Assembly (NCBI RefSeq): GCF_003609775.1
Contig: NZ_AP018049.1
Coordinates: forward strand, 1,550,001-1,614,000
Length of the DNA: 64,000 nucleotides
DNA from: Prevotella melaninogenica
GTDB lineage: Bacteria > Bacteroidota > Bacteroidia > Bacteroidales > Bacteroidaceae
Direction of reading: 5' to 3'
Part shown: positions 1 to 7,831 of the stretch, piece by piece
Layout of the letters: each line of letters starts with the position of its first letter
Numbering within the stretch: position 1 is the stretch's first letter
Notes under the pieces: generated by a model
Seen by the model: the letters and a program-made list of their open reading frames with translations, nothing else
The model's database searches: none
What the model was told of the DNA's origin: nothing
Translations under genes and position numbers: made by a program

Positions 1-591
1 GATAAGATTCAGTTCTCTCCTGCAGACGATGAGGTTAAGAAGTTCGGTTACTCTTACCAGTGGGAGAATGTTGACGATGCTTACGTACAGGGTGTAGAAT
101 TAGGTGCAAAGGCAAACCTCTTCCGTAACTTCAATGCTGGTATTAACTGGACCTTCAATCAAGGTAAGTTCAAGCACGAGCGTGCCGACTGGTCAGACCC
201 TAACGATGAGACTGTAAAGGAGTTCCCACAGCGTTTGCAGTATGCGAAAGACAGCCGTAACGTTTCTCGTTTCCCAGCAATGACTGGCGATATCGACCTC
301 GATTATACTCCTGGCACATGGAGTTTCTCTCTCACAAGTTCATTGCAGGGAAGAATGTACATCGACTACAACTCTGAGGACGATGGTGCAACATCAAAGA
401 TTAAGAAGACAAACACCTTCATGCTCTTCAACTGCCGCGCTGCAAAGCGTTTTGGTTCATGTACTGTTTATGCAGGTGCTAAGAATATCTTCAGCTATAT
501 TCAGGACGAGAAACACACAGACGACGCAGCCTTCATGTATGCTCCAGTATATGGTGCAACATGGTATGTAGGTCTCAGCGTTAAACTATAA
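1..591 (+). CDS. TonB-dependent outer membrane receptor, C-terminal fragment
   Basis: The frame is open from the first base of the window and stops at 589-591, so only the last 196 residues are seen and the start lies outside. The visible part is rich in aromatic and alternating polar residues, as in the last strands of a TonB-dependent beta-barrel. It contains GVELGAKANLF and AGAKNIFSYIQ, which match the usual GVE and KNLF-Y-Q signatures near the end of such receptors. It would sit in the outer membrane and import a ligand with TonB-ExbBD energy. The substrate cannot be told because the plug domain and any SusD partner are outside the window. A strong terminator follows at 627-667. Confidence 0.85.
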   Translation, partial: DKIQFSPADDEVKKFGYSYQWENVDDAYVQGVELGAKANLFRNFNAGINWTFNQGKFKHERADWSDPNDETVKEFPQRLQYAKDSRNVSRFPAMTGDIDLDYTPGTWSFSLTSSLQGRMYIDYNSEDDGATSKIKKTNTFMLFNCRAAKRFGSCTVYAGAKNIFSYIQDEKHTDDAAFMYAPVYGATWYVGLSVKL

Positions 592-626
592 GACACTCTC
601 TGAATTATTTTATTGAAACTTAGGTC

Positions 627-667
627 GCAGTCGCATTGCCCCACTGGTAATGCGGCTGCTTTGTTTT
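627..667 (+). terminator. Rho-independent terminator after the receptor gene
   Basis: The arms GCAGTCGCATT and AATGCGGCTGC form an 11-bp stem with one mismatch. They enclose an 11-nt loop and are followed by TTTGTTTT. Confidence 0.85.
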
Positions 668-789
668 ATACAACTAAGTACAAAATGAAAACAAGCAAAC
701 CACCATGCGATAAATTTTGCTTTCAAACAAAAAACAAGAACTTACTGAACTTTTTGAGATAGAATTAGACTCACCTTTTTCTACTATTT

Positions 790-821
790 TTTGCTCTTTC
801 CAATACAAATCAGTACATTTG
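790..821 (+). promoter_or_regulatory. Promoter of the SPFH operon
   Basis: A -33 TTTG (790-793) and a -7 TACATTTG (814-821) are separated by 20 bp. This matches the known Bacteroidota primary-sigma consensus TTTG-N19-21-TAnnTTTG. The predicted transcript starts near 828, giving a 5' leader of about 70 nt. Confidence 0.7.
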
Positions 822-899
822 CATATTAAAATAAAGGTAGACACCACAACTAATTGTACAGCAATTATTAAACAAATTTGAAAAAGAAACAATAAAGCT

Positions 900-1898
900 A
901 TGGGATTAACAGATATTTTCAGACGCCAATTGCGAACTGTCATAGAATGGAAAGAGCAGAAAACTAACCTATTATTTCATCAATTGGAAACCACTACAGA
1001 TGAAATAAAGAATGCAAGTAAACTTATCGTTGCTCCGGGACAAGGTTGCATCATCGTTTATGATGGAAAGGTAAAAGATACTCTTACCGAACCAGGCATC
1101 TATGAAATGGAAACCTCCAATCATCCCTTTATCACTTCGCTACTCAATCTTGCACAGCAAACAGATAGTGAACATAAGATGCGTTTCTATTTCTTTCGCA
1201 CTGCTGAAATGGTTAACATTTTATGGGGAACACCTTCACCTGTCAAATACTTTGAGCCAGAATATAAGCTCCCTATAACCCTTGGTGCCTGTGGTAACTT
1301 CTCTATTGTTATTTCCGACCCAGAGAAGATGTTCGTAACATTACTTGGACCTATCAGCGACTATTATAGTCAAGACGTACAAGAGCTTGTATCTTCACGC
1401 ATCATAACACCACTGACCACCTTCCTTGCAGAGAAGGCTTACTCTTATCGAGAAGTTGACACACATCTTATGGAGATGTCAGAGGACTTGAAAAACAAGA
1501 CTGCAGAGGAACTCGAACGCTTAGGTTTGAAACTTACTGACTTCCGAATCAATTCAGTTACCTTCGATGAAGAAACTTTGGAGCGTATTGGAAGAATAGC
1601 TAACATGACCACAGAGAAGCAAGCAGCTGCAGAAGTCGACCTTGATTATGTTAGTATGCAGAAGCTTGAAGCACTCCGTGAAGCAGCACGCAACGAAGGA
1701 GGACTTGCTGGTGCAGGGCTACAAATGGGTGCAGGATTACAGTTAGCACAAGACATCTTCAAGACACAAGGTAAAGAAAATGCCACAGAAGGAGAAATAA
1801 CAGAACGACTCAGAAAGCTGAAAAACCTCCTTAATGAGCAACTTATCACCGAAGAAGAATACGAAAAGAAAAAGAACGAAATACTATCAAAATTATGA
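900..1898 (+). CDS. SPFH-domain protein of the YdjI/virion-core type with C-terminal SHOCT-like tail
   Basis: The 332-residue protein has no signal peptide. It opens with an IEWKE segment followed by a beta-rich SPFH (band-7) domain at about residues 30-235, including VAPGQGCIIVYDGKV and a WGTPSPV stretch that I recognise from YdjI-like proteins. A glycine-rich linker (about 265-285) leads to a short C-terminal helical pair ending ITEEEYEKKKNEIL, which is SHOCT-like and is typically an oligomerisation or tethering module. In Bacillus, YdjI works with zinc-ribbon and membrane partners and recruits PspA. Here the next genes encode a small membrane protein and a zinc-ribbon membrane protein, so a similar membrane-associated scaffold is a reasonable inference. 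The gene overlaps its downstream neighbour by ATGA. Confidence 0.75.
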   Translation: MGLTDIFRRQLRTVIEWKEQKTNLLFHQLETTTDEIKNASKLIVAPGQGCIIVYDGKVKDTLTEPGIYEMETSNHPFITSLLNLAQQTDSEHKMRFYFFRTAEMVNILWGTPSPVKYFEPEYKLPITLGACGNFSIVISDPEKMFVTLLGPISDYYSQDVQELVSSRIITPLTTFLAEKAYSYREVDTHLMEMSEDLKNKTAEELERLGLKLTDFRINSVTFDEETLERIGRIANMTTEKQAAAEVDLDYVSMQKLEALREAARNEGGLAGAGLQMGAGLQLAQDIFKTQGKENATEGEITERLRKLKNLLNEQLITEEEYEKKKNEILSKL

Positions 1899-2230
1899 AA
1901 AAGGTAATTATTCCAGCATTAGCCATACTCACTGTAAATATCATAGTAGGGCTCTTGCTATCTGCATATTCACTGACAAACATGCTATTCACCAGCATAG
2001 CAATTCTTGTCAATACCCTTCTAATTATCATACTCTTCCTTTGCCGCGCAGAAAGTACCCACAGATTGAGCTTAGGCATTATCTTCGCTCTGATTGGAAT
2101 CATAGAGTATTTCAGTGGACTGATAGCTCCCGAACACTTGATGAACAACTGGTGGGTTATCATGTTTGTAATATTAAACGCCATTCAGGCTATACTTGTC
2201 TATCTGGCACTACACTATAAAAAGAAATAA
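1895..2230 (+). CDS. Small integral membrane protein
   Basis: The product is 111 residues, and the start codon overlaps the stop of the SPFH gene (ATGA), which implies translational coupling. Nearly the whole chain is hydrophobic, with about four predicted membrane segments: residues 4-25, 30-49, 57-78 and 86-107. It has few charges and ends in KKK. I do not recognise a family. Its position suggests it is the membrane anchor of the SPFH protein, but that is inference. Confidence 0.7.
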   Translation: MKKVIIPALAILTVNIIVGLLLSAYSLTNMLFTSIAILVNTLLIIILFLCRAESTHRLSLGIIFALIGIIEYFSGLIAPEHLMNNWWVIMFVILNAIQAILVYLALHYKKK

Positions 2231-2251
2231 TAAACCCTGTAAAAATCCTAA

Positions 2252-3616
2252 ATGGGAACAAAGATAAAACCAATAAAATGTCCGAACTGCGGTAGCGAGA
2301 AGCATACACACAAAGAAGATAAGTGTTATCTATGCCAAAGCTGTGGAACCGAATACTATATAGACGACGATGATATCAATATCAACGTCAACCATCGCTT
2401 TGACTATATCCCCTCATCTAATGACACTATAGATATAGTAAGGAAATTAGGAATGTATGCTTTGTTAGCTATAGCTATAGGAGTTTTCTTTGTTTTACTC
2501 CTCATTTTTTTATCATCATCGCCAAATTCTTCTTCAATACTATCCCAAAAAGATTCTATTGATGTTGACGAAGATACCTATATGGCTGTTACAATGAGCC
2601 ATAAAGGCAATGCCTGTCTCTTTTATATTGTTGGAAGAGACTTCTCAACAGGTATGGATAAAGACCCAAAACACATTGATGGGGTTTATTATGGATTCCG
2701 TGATATTAAAACAGGGAAAATTCTTGCCGAACAATTATTGGGTACTGGTGAGGCAGTTTTTGACTTCCGCATGGCTTCATACGACTATTATAATCTAAGA
2801 TATTTCAATCAGGCACACCGTTGGTTCTTTATAGTTTCCGAACGTTACATCTTTGAAGTATCCCCAGAACAGCTCACAATGAAAGATGTAACGAAGTCGC
2901 TCTTTGAAAAAAAGAATGCTATGAGTACTGGTGTTTCCAGTGCTAAGCTACTGTATGACGAGTATGGGGAGGGCATAAAGGTTGTCAACAACTTGGCAGA
3001 AATGTATTACTATTTCCCCGGAACAGATAGACTCTATACGGAAGAAGCTTTTAATTATGCCCAAGATTTGCCACCCTCACAACTTAATGGTGAATTTAGA
3101 GACAGCATTTACTATTGTCTTCAGAAGAAAAATGCTAATTCTTCAACTAATAATGGTGGTAAATACCGTTTTATCAAAATACACTTTAAGTACCATTTAG
3201 GAGATCCACAGAATAGATATTCCTTCGACGACATAGGTGAAAAATTGTGGATACATGATGATCGACTCGTTAGCGATAGCCCTATTACAGACTGGTTTAC
3301 AGCCTTTAATGCTAAAATCATCTACCAAGATGCCAACTATATATTAATATCCTATACCCCTAACATATCAGAGACTACCGTACCTGTATTTCAGTTAAGG
3401 GCAACAAATGGCAAAATCTTATGGACACAAGCTCCAGAAAAAGCTATTAAGGATGTGAAATTTTGTACACTTAGTAATGGACAGATATGGTTTCAAGGTG
3501 ATATAGCTCGTCCAAGTGAACCAACACTAAAAAACGTTTATAGTTTTAGCATAACCAATGGTCAGTTGACATACTATTTCACAATGCCCGATAGTTACAA
3601 AGTACCAGCAAATTAA
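2252..3616 (+). CDS. Zinc-ribbon membrane protein with large extracytoplasmic domain
   Basis: The 454-residue protein starts with a zinc ribbon (C10, C13, then C25, C28 and C31) followed by an acidic linker. One transmembrane helix lies at about residues 68-88, and a domain of about 360 residues follows on the far side of the membrane. That domain has repeated short beta-strand patterns and GKILW-like turns reminiscent of PQQ/beta-propeller folds, but I cannot assign it firmly. The gene lies 21 bp after the small membrane protein and is probably co-transcribed with the SPFH gene. Pairing of a zinc-ribbon membrane protein with a YdjI-like SPFH protein recalls the Bacillus ydjFGHI cluster. No function can be assigned from sequence. 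Confidence 0.65.
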   Translation: MGTKIKPIKCPNCGSEKHTHKEDKCYLCQSCGTEYYIDDDDININVNHRFDYIPSSNDTIDIVRKLGMYALLAIAIGVFFVLLLIFLSSSPNSSSILSQKDSIDVDEDTYMAVTMSHKGNACLFYIVGRDFSTGMDKDPKHIDGVYYGFRDIKTGKILAEQLLGTGEAVFDFRMASYDYYNLRYFNQAHRWFFIVSERYIFEVSPEQLTMKDVTKSLFEKKNAMSTGVSSAKLLYDEYGEGIKVVNNLAEMYYYFPGTDRLYTEEAFNYAQDLPPSQLNGEFRDSIYYCLQKKNANSSTNNGGKYRFIKIHFKYHLGDPQNRYSFDDIGEKLWIHDDRLVSDSPITDWFTAFNAKIIYQDANYILISYTPNISETTVPVFQLRATNGKILWTQAPEKAIKDVKFCTLSNGQIWFQGDIARPSEPTLKNVYSFSITNGQLTYYFTMPDSYKVPAN

Positions 3617-3656
3617 AAGATACCAACTCTGGCGTATGACATTAAGAACATCATAT

Positions 3657-4424
3657 ATGAACACGAAATATATCCTGCTACTACTGTTATGCATTTTCTC
3701 TCTCCAAGCAAATGCACAGACAAAAGAGTTCGTTGATAAATATGACAATGGACAAATTAAAAGCATCTATCACAGAAATAAGGTATGGGGATTTAAAGAA
3801 GGCTCTTGCATTAATTACACAAAAGACGGAACACTTTATTCAGAGCTTAACTATCAAGAAGGAAAGCTACATGGGACGCTTAAGTTTTATAATGAATTTG
3901 GAAAGATAGAGGCTATCATTAACTATGACCGCGGTAGATTTGAAGGTAAATCAACAATGTACCACCCTATACAAAGTGCAGATGAAACACCCGCCATTCA
4001 TTTTACGCAGATGTATCATAATGATAAATTAAATGGGATGACATACGAATATGACAAGAATGGCAAGGATATCATACGACGTGCAAGATACCGTAATGGA
4101 ATATGCATGGCTGACACCATCATTTCTGACAAAGGTATTACCTATAAATATAGAGAATACGAGAGTGAGTACGATGATGAGTTAGAACCAATGACTACCC
4201 GCTTTGTTCCATTTAAGAAAAAATCAGCAACAGCACATAAACCTACGGCTAAGCCACAGAAGAAAACAGCTATCACACGCTCTAATCACTCTTCCTCTAC
4301 AAGTAACAAGACAACTGTAAGTCGCAAAACAACCCCTATTAAACTAACAGAAACACAAACGACTACGCCCGAGAAAAAACCTCGTCTGAAGCTGAATAAG
4401 GATGGAGTGATAGAGTTTGAGTAA
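3657..4424 (+). CDS. Secreted YwqK/MORN-like repeat protein with Lys/Thr-rich tail
   Basis: I start at ATG 3657 rather than the in-frame ATG at 3636, because 3657 opens directly into a signal peptide (MNTKYILL ... LQANAQ, residues 1-21). The body carries several short repeats of the YwqK/MORN type: G-x-I-K-S-I-Y, G-T-L-Y-S-E-L-N-Y, G-K-L-H-G-T-L-K-F-Y and K-L-N-G-M-T-Y-E-Y. Annotation pipelines often call this family a toxin-antitoxin antitoxin, but no toxin is present and the signal peptide argues against that. From about residue 175 the protein becomes a low-complexity Lys/Thr/Ser tail of about 65 residues. It follows the zinc-ribbon gene by 40 bp and is the last gene of the operon. Confidence 0.7.
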   Translation: MNTKYILLLLLCIFSLQANAQTKEFVDKYDNGQIKSIYHRNKVWGFKEGSCINYTKDGTLYSELNYQEGKLHGTLKFYNEFGKIEAIINYDRGRFEGKSTMYHPIQSADETPAIHFTQMYHNDKLNGMTYEYDKNGKDIIRRARYRNGICMADTIISDKGITYKYREYESEYDDELEPMTTRFVPFKKKSATAHKPTAKPQKKTAITRSNHSSSTSNKTTVSRKTTPIKLTETQTTTPEKKPRLKLNKDGVIEFE

Positions 4425-4533
4425 CCTTCCCAGTTATCAATTCTGCTGACTTAATGATTAAAAATGGTCTGTAAAAGACTATTATCGTAAATAAAAGTAA
4501 ACTAAGACATCGTGAATACAACGGAGAGCAGGT

Positions 4534-4780
4534 TTGAAATATATTTACAAATAAAGTTTGCTTTCAATAAAAAATAAGACAAAAAAGAGCTACTAAATCT
4601 GCACTTGTAACTAACAAGAATTCAAGTACTTACAAAACGGTGCGAGAAAAGGTGCTTAGTTAGGCTTCAAAAGGGCGTTAGTTAGCCTCTAAAAGGGCAT
4701 CTTTTACAAGCCAATTGGGCGTCTTTTCGAAGCTAAAAGAGCATCTATCAAAACTCAAGGTGTGAAAAATCATGACAAAG
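4534..4780 (+). repeat. Dispersed ~245-bp repeat, copy 1
   Basis: This segment aligns in the same orientation with 13193-13440. Shared words include GTAACTAACAA, ACTTACAAAAC, AAAAGGGCGTTAGTTAGC, AAAAGGGCATCTTTT and AGCTAAAAGAGCATC. The copies differ at scattered positions and by small indels. No transposase or open reading frame is present in it. Confidence 0.8.
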
Positions 4781-4784
4781 TAGC

Positions 4785-4897
4785 AGACTATTAGCCCTAT
4801 TAGGCTTATTAGTCCTATTAGCCTAATAGGGCTAATAGGGCTAATAAAAAATATTAGGCTAATTGGCCTAATTAGCCATATTAGCCCAATTAGGTCT
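4785..4897. repeat. Cluster of TTAGCC/GGCTAA inverted words
   Basis: About ten overlapping copies of ATTAGCC or GGCTAAT occur within about 110 bp, mixed with CCTATTAG and CTAATAGG. They can form many alternative hairpins. Related clusters lie at 17034-17092 and 24642-24677. Confidence 0.75.
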
Positions 4898-4904
4898 ATA
4901 ACAA

Positions 4905-4940
4905 AATCGGGCCAAACGGATTCTTCCGTTTAGCCCGATT
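4905..4940 (-). terminator. Terminator of the glycan operon
   Basis: The arms AATCGGGC-AAACGG and CCGTTT-GCCCGATT form a 14-bp stem interrupted by one C/A mismatch, with a 6-nt loop. Read on the minus strand it is followed by TTTTGTT. It could also work in the plus direction (GTTT). Confidence 0.85.
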
Positions 4941-4984
4941 GTTTATAACCTTCTACTGAATTAAGTAATCAGCAAGAGAGGTCT

Positions 4985-6433
4985 TTATTTTGTCAGCTTA
5001 ATAATCTTACAGCCATGTGCAGGAATGAGTGCCTCAATCTTATCGCTTACAGTTCCTTCATCAGCATGTTTCCAAAGGTCACGTGCCGACCAAGTACCAG
5101 TAATTCCCACCTTTGTCAGGTCGATAGAACGAGTTGCTGCTGCCTGATCACGATTGAAGAGACCGATAACCCAAGAGCCATCCTTCATCTGACCGTACCA
5201 AACCTCTCCATCAGTATTCCAGAGGTTACGCTCTAATGGCTGACCTACAAAGCCATCCTTCTGCAAAGCAAGCATCTCATCGTTCTGGAAGAACTTCAAG
5301 TCGTTGCCAGTTGGCATATCTGTGATAGAGATAGGACCACCTGCCATCAAAGGAAGAGAAATGACAGACATCTTCTCATTATCATCTGCATAGCTTGCAA
5401 TACGGATAAAGTCGCCATCAAGACGAATCTTCTTACGGCCAGAAATCTTTGACCAATTGATGAAACCATCGAAAGCATTCTCAGAGTTTGGCCATCCACC
5501 ACGAAGGTTACCACGATTGTTGTCAGAAAAACGATACCAGCCACCCTCAAGTGCATCGGCATCAATACGTACCATATTGCCCGCATACTTCTCGACAATA
5601 GCATTATTGCGGAGGTGAGGCATTACGAGTGAAACATATACGCCATACTTCTGTGCATACTTGTTAATCCACTGCATACCCTTTACATAACGCTCACGAC
5701 CATAACCTTTATCGATAACGTCGGTATAATTCATACCATCTTCATACCAAGAGAGGAAGTCCATACGTACAAACTTCACACCTAAATCAGAATAATGCTT
5801 GAAGAATCCTTCAAAATACTGCTCTGCACCTGGGTGATCTGTTACTACCCAACCAAACTGATCCTTTGAGTTTGGATGCTTGATGTCTTTATCTTTTGTT
5901 GGATCATAAGCCAGACTGCTCACCTTAATACCATCAGTTCCTGGAATAACAGCATCAGGATTAGTATAATGATACCAGAACGGACTATCGTAAACACCAA
6001 GTTTCAGCCCCTTCGCCTTCAACTTAGCAACGATAGTTGTCAAAGGAACTTCTGGAGAACTCTCATCTTTCGCTGTGCGGCTATAACGTGTCATGTAGCC
6101 ATCGTCACCACTCATTGAAGCGAAACCATCAGTGACGAGCATGTCATAGCCATGCGATTTGAGATTGGTTGCTACATAGTCAATAGCCTCATCCCAGTCT
6201 TGCTCTGTGAAGATATTTGGGAATGAGCCTGCCTTTTCTTGTGCACGAAGATGGCCATATACACTCCAATAAAGTGGTGCATAGTCCATACCTTCAGCCT
6301 CTGCAACAGGTGTGAGGCCCACTGTTGGGTCAGTCTTATCAACACTCAGATCGCTGGTTACATCCCATTCATTGCTGTTACAACTTGCCAGAAGAGCAGC
6401 GAAAGCCAAGCTTGCTAAAATATATTTCTTCAT
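4985..6433 (-). CDS. Divergent clan GH-D-like glycoside hydrolase, lipoprotein
   Basis: The 482-residue protein has a lipoprotein signal (LLASC, acylated Cys18) followed by an acidic stretch, the Bacteroidota pattern for surface display. A (beta/alpha)8 barrel spans about residues 50-375. VKFVRMDFLSW (D225) lies where a GH27 nucleophile sits, and MVRIDADALEGGW (D291/D293), about 66 residues later, is a candidate acid/base. The C-terminal part, with GLFNRDQAA, RDLWKHADEGT and IPAHGCKIIKL, is close to the beta-sandwich of GH27 enzymes. It lacks the usual MGWNSW and YLKYDNC motifs, so it is a remote member at best. It is the last gene of the SusC-SusD-SusE operon (131-bp gap), so it probably cuts the imported glycan at the cell surface. 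GH27 also contains isomaltodextranases, so an alpha-glucan substrate is possible. Confidence 0.6.
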   Translation of the reverse strand: MKKYILASLAFAALLASCNSNEWDVTSDLSVDKTDPTVGLTPVAEAEGMDYAPLYWSVYGHLRAQEKAGSFPNIFTEQDWDEAIDYVATNLKSHGYDMLVTDGFASMSGDDGYMTRYSRTAKDESSPEVPLTTIVAKLKAKGLKLGVYDSPFWYHYTNPDAVIPGTDGIKVSSLAYDPTKDKDIKHPNSKDQFGWVVTDHPGAEQYFEGFFKHYSDLGVKFVRMDFLSWYEDGMNYTDVIDKGYGRERYVKGMQWINKYAQKYGVYVSLVMPHLRNNAIVEKYAGNMVRIDADALEGGWYRFSDNNRGNLRGGWPNSENAFDGFINWSKISGRKKIRLDGDFIRIASYADDNEKMSVISLPLMAGGPISITDMPTGNDLKFFQNDEMLALQKDGFVGQPLERNLWNTDGEVWYGQMKDGSWVIGLFNRDQAAATRSIDLTKVGITGTWSARDLWKHADEGTVSDKIEALIPAHGCKIIKLTK

Positions 6434-6564
6434 TGTTTTATTCTATCGTAAGTAGTTTTAACCGGCAGCTGTGTGCCTTTAGCCTAACGATACCCATGCA
6501 TTACTATTACAAAACCCATGCATTGGAGCACCAGCTAACCGGTTATTTCTATTATTGAACTCTG

Positions 6565-7803
6565 TTATGCACTTATGTATTCAGCCTTGAACTTCTTGTT
6601 CTTCAAGTCGAGTGTGAGCTTATACTTTCCAGCCTTAGCCACCTTCCATTTCTTGTCACCATAAGAACTCTCAGTTCCATAGAAAAGTCCGTCTTTAGCA
6701 ACACCCGATTCGTTGATGACAGTATTCTCTTCTGGAGCAAAGAAATAAGGCTTATCGCTTGAGAAACCATCTTTATTAAGCATGAACTTCATCTCTCCTT
6801 CTGCAAGTTGAACCTCTATTGAGAAAAGGTGGTCGCCTGTCTTTGTGATAGACACGCCATTTTCAACAGACCAACCTGCAGGAGTTGCGCTACCAATCAG
6901 ATATACATTCTCAGTATCCCAAGGAGATGGTGCAGCTGGAGCAGGTGCATCAGCAACAAAGTTCGTTACCTTAATTTCATGCTTTGTGAGGTCGAATACA
7001 ATCGTATAAGTACCAGCTTCTGTTACCTTCCACTTATTGTCATCGCCACCAACAACCATACCCTGCGTTGCAGGACCATCATGGTTGAACTCACAATCAG
7101 CTACAGGTGCCTGAATCAAGTTGTTCCATCCATCTGATTTATCAAATGACAACTTGAACTCACCTAAGTTTAAATGCCCCTCATAAGTAAACTGTAATGG
7201 ATTAGAAGAGGTCTTAGCAAACTTAGCAGAACCGTCCTGTACCTTTGCTTTCAAGCCATCAATATCCCAACCGTATGGCGTTGCATTACCGATGAATGAC
7301 AACCATTCAGATTCGATTGGAACGATTGGACCTGCTGGTTCTTCACCTTCATAAATAACAGTAAGCTTACGTGTGCGGAGGTCGACAGCGAAGGTATAGA
7401 TACCTGCCTTTGTTACCTTCCACTTATTATCAGCACCACCTTTACGAATATCAATCGCATCACTGGCTACACCTTTATCGTTGATTTCAGTATTAGCAGC
7501 AGGAGCATAAACGAATGTAGCACCCCAATCACCCTTAGAAAGAGGTAACTTAATCTCTCCAGTCTTTAGTTTACCATGATAAGTAAAGAGATATTTATTC
7601 TCTGTATCACGTGTCATCTCGTATGGCTCACCGATGTTCCATCCAGCAGGAGTAGCATCGCCCACCATATAAAGATGATCAACCTTCAATGGAAGTTCTT
7701 CTGTTATGACCACAATATCCTTATCATCGTTGCATGATTGGAATGAGGCTGGCGCAAGAAGCGCCAACATCAGATACATTCCATATTTCATTAACTTTTT
7801 CAT
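6565..7803 (-). CDS. SusE/SusF-like outer membrane glycan-binding lipoprotein
   Basis: The 412-residue protein has a lipoprotein signal ending FQSC (Cys24) followed by NDDKD, a typical surface-export tag. Three successive domains of about 115-130 residues each begin with the same signature: VGDATPAGW, IGNATPYGW and IGSATPAGW. Each ends with NKWKV or KKWKV plus a K(A/E)G-x-Y strand pair. This is the layout of SusE/SusF, which bind starch with several separate domains and do not cleave it. It lies 28 bp downstream of the SusD gene, so the three binding proteins and the transporter are made together. Confidence 0.88.
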   Translation of the reverse strand: MKKLMKYGMYLMLALLAPASFQSCNDDKDIVVITEELPLKVDHLYMVGDATPAGWNIGEPYEMTRDTENKYLFTYHGKLKTGEIKLPLSKGDWGATFVYAPAANTEINDKGVASDAIDIRKGGADNKWKVTKAGIYTFAVDLRTRKLTVIYEGEEPAGPIVPIESEWLSFIGNATPYGWDIDGLKAKVQDGSAKFAKTSSNPLQFTYEGHLNLGEFKLSFDKSDGWNNLIQAPVADCEFNHDGPATQGMVVGGDDNKWKVTEAGTYTIVFDLTKHEIKVTNFVADAPAPAAPSPWDTENVYLIGSATPAGWSVENGVSITKTGDHLFSIEVQLAEGEMKFMLNKDGFSSDKPYFFAPEENTVINESGVAKDGLFYGTESSYGDKKWKVAKAGKYKLTLDLKNKKFKAEYISA

Positions 7804-7831
7804 TTCTATAATAGCTTTTAGTCGTTAAACA

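Larger units (their letters stand above)
592..899. other. Intergenic region with terminator and promoter
   Basis: This 308-bp gap holds the terminator of the upstream receptor gene (627-667) and the promoter of the SPFH operon (790-821). The rest is AT-rich and I see no gene in it. Confidence 0.8.
4425..4984. other. Convergent intergenic region built mostly of repeats
   Basis: This 560-bp gap separates the plus-strand SPFH operon from the end of the minus-strand glycan operon. It contains one copy of the ~245-bp dispersed repeat (4534-4780), a cluster of TTAGCC/GGCTAA words (4785-4897) and a strong terminator (4905-4940). I see no coding sequence. Confidence 0.8.

Noticed and set aside
674..943. 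An 89-codon minus-strand frame
   Set aside because: It covers the promoter and start of the SPFH gene and has no family resemblance.
3657..4424. YwqK-like protein as an antitoxin
   Set aside because: It has a signal peptide and no toxin neighbour. The antitoxin label is a habit of annotation.
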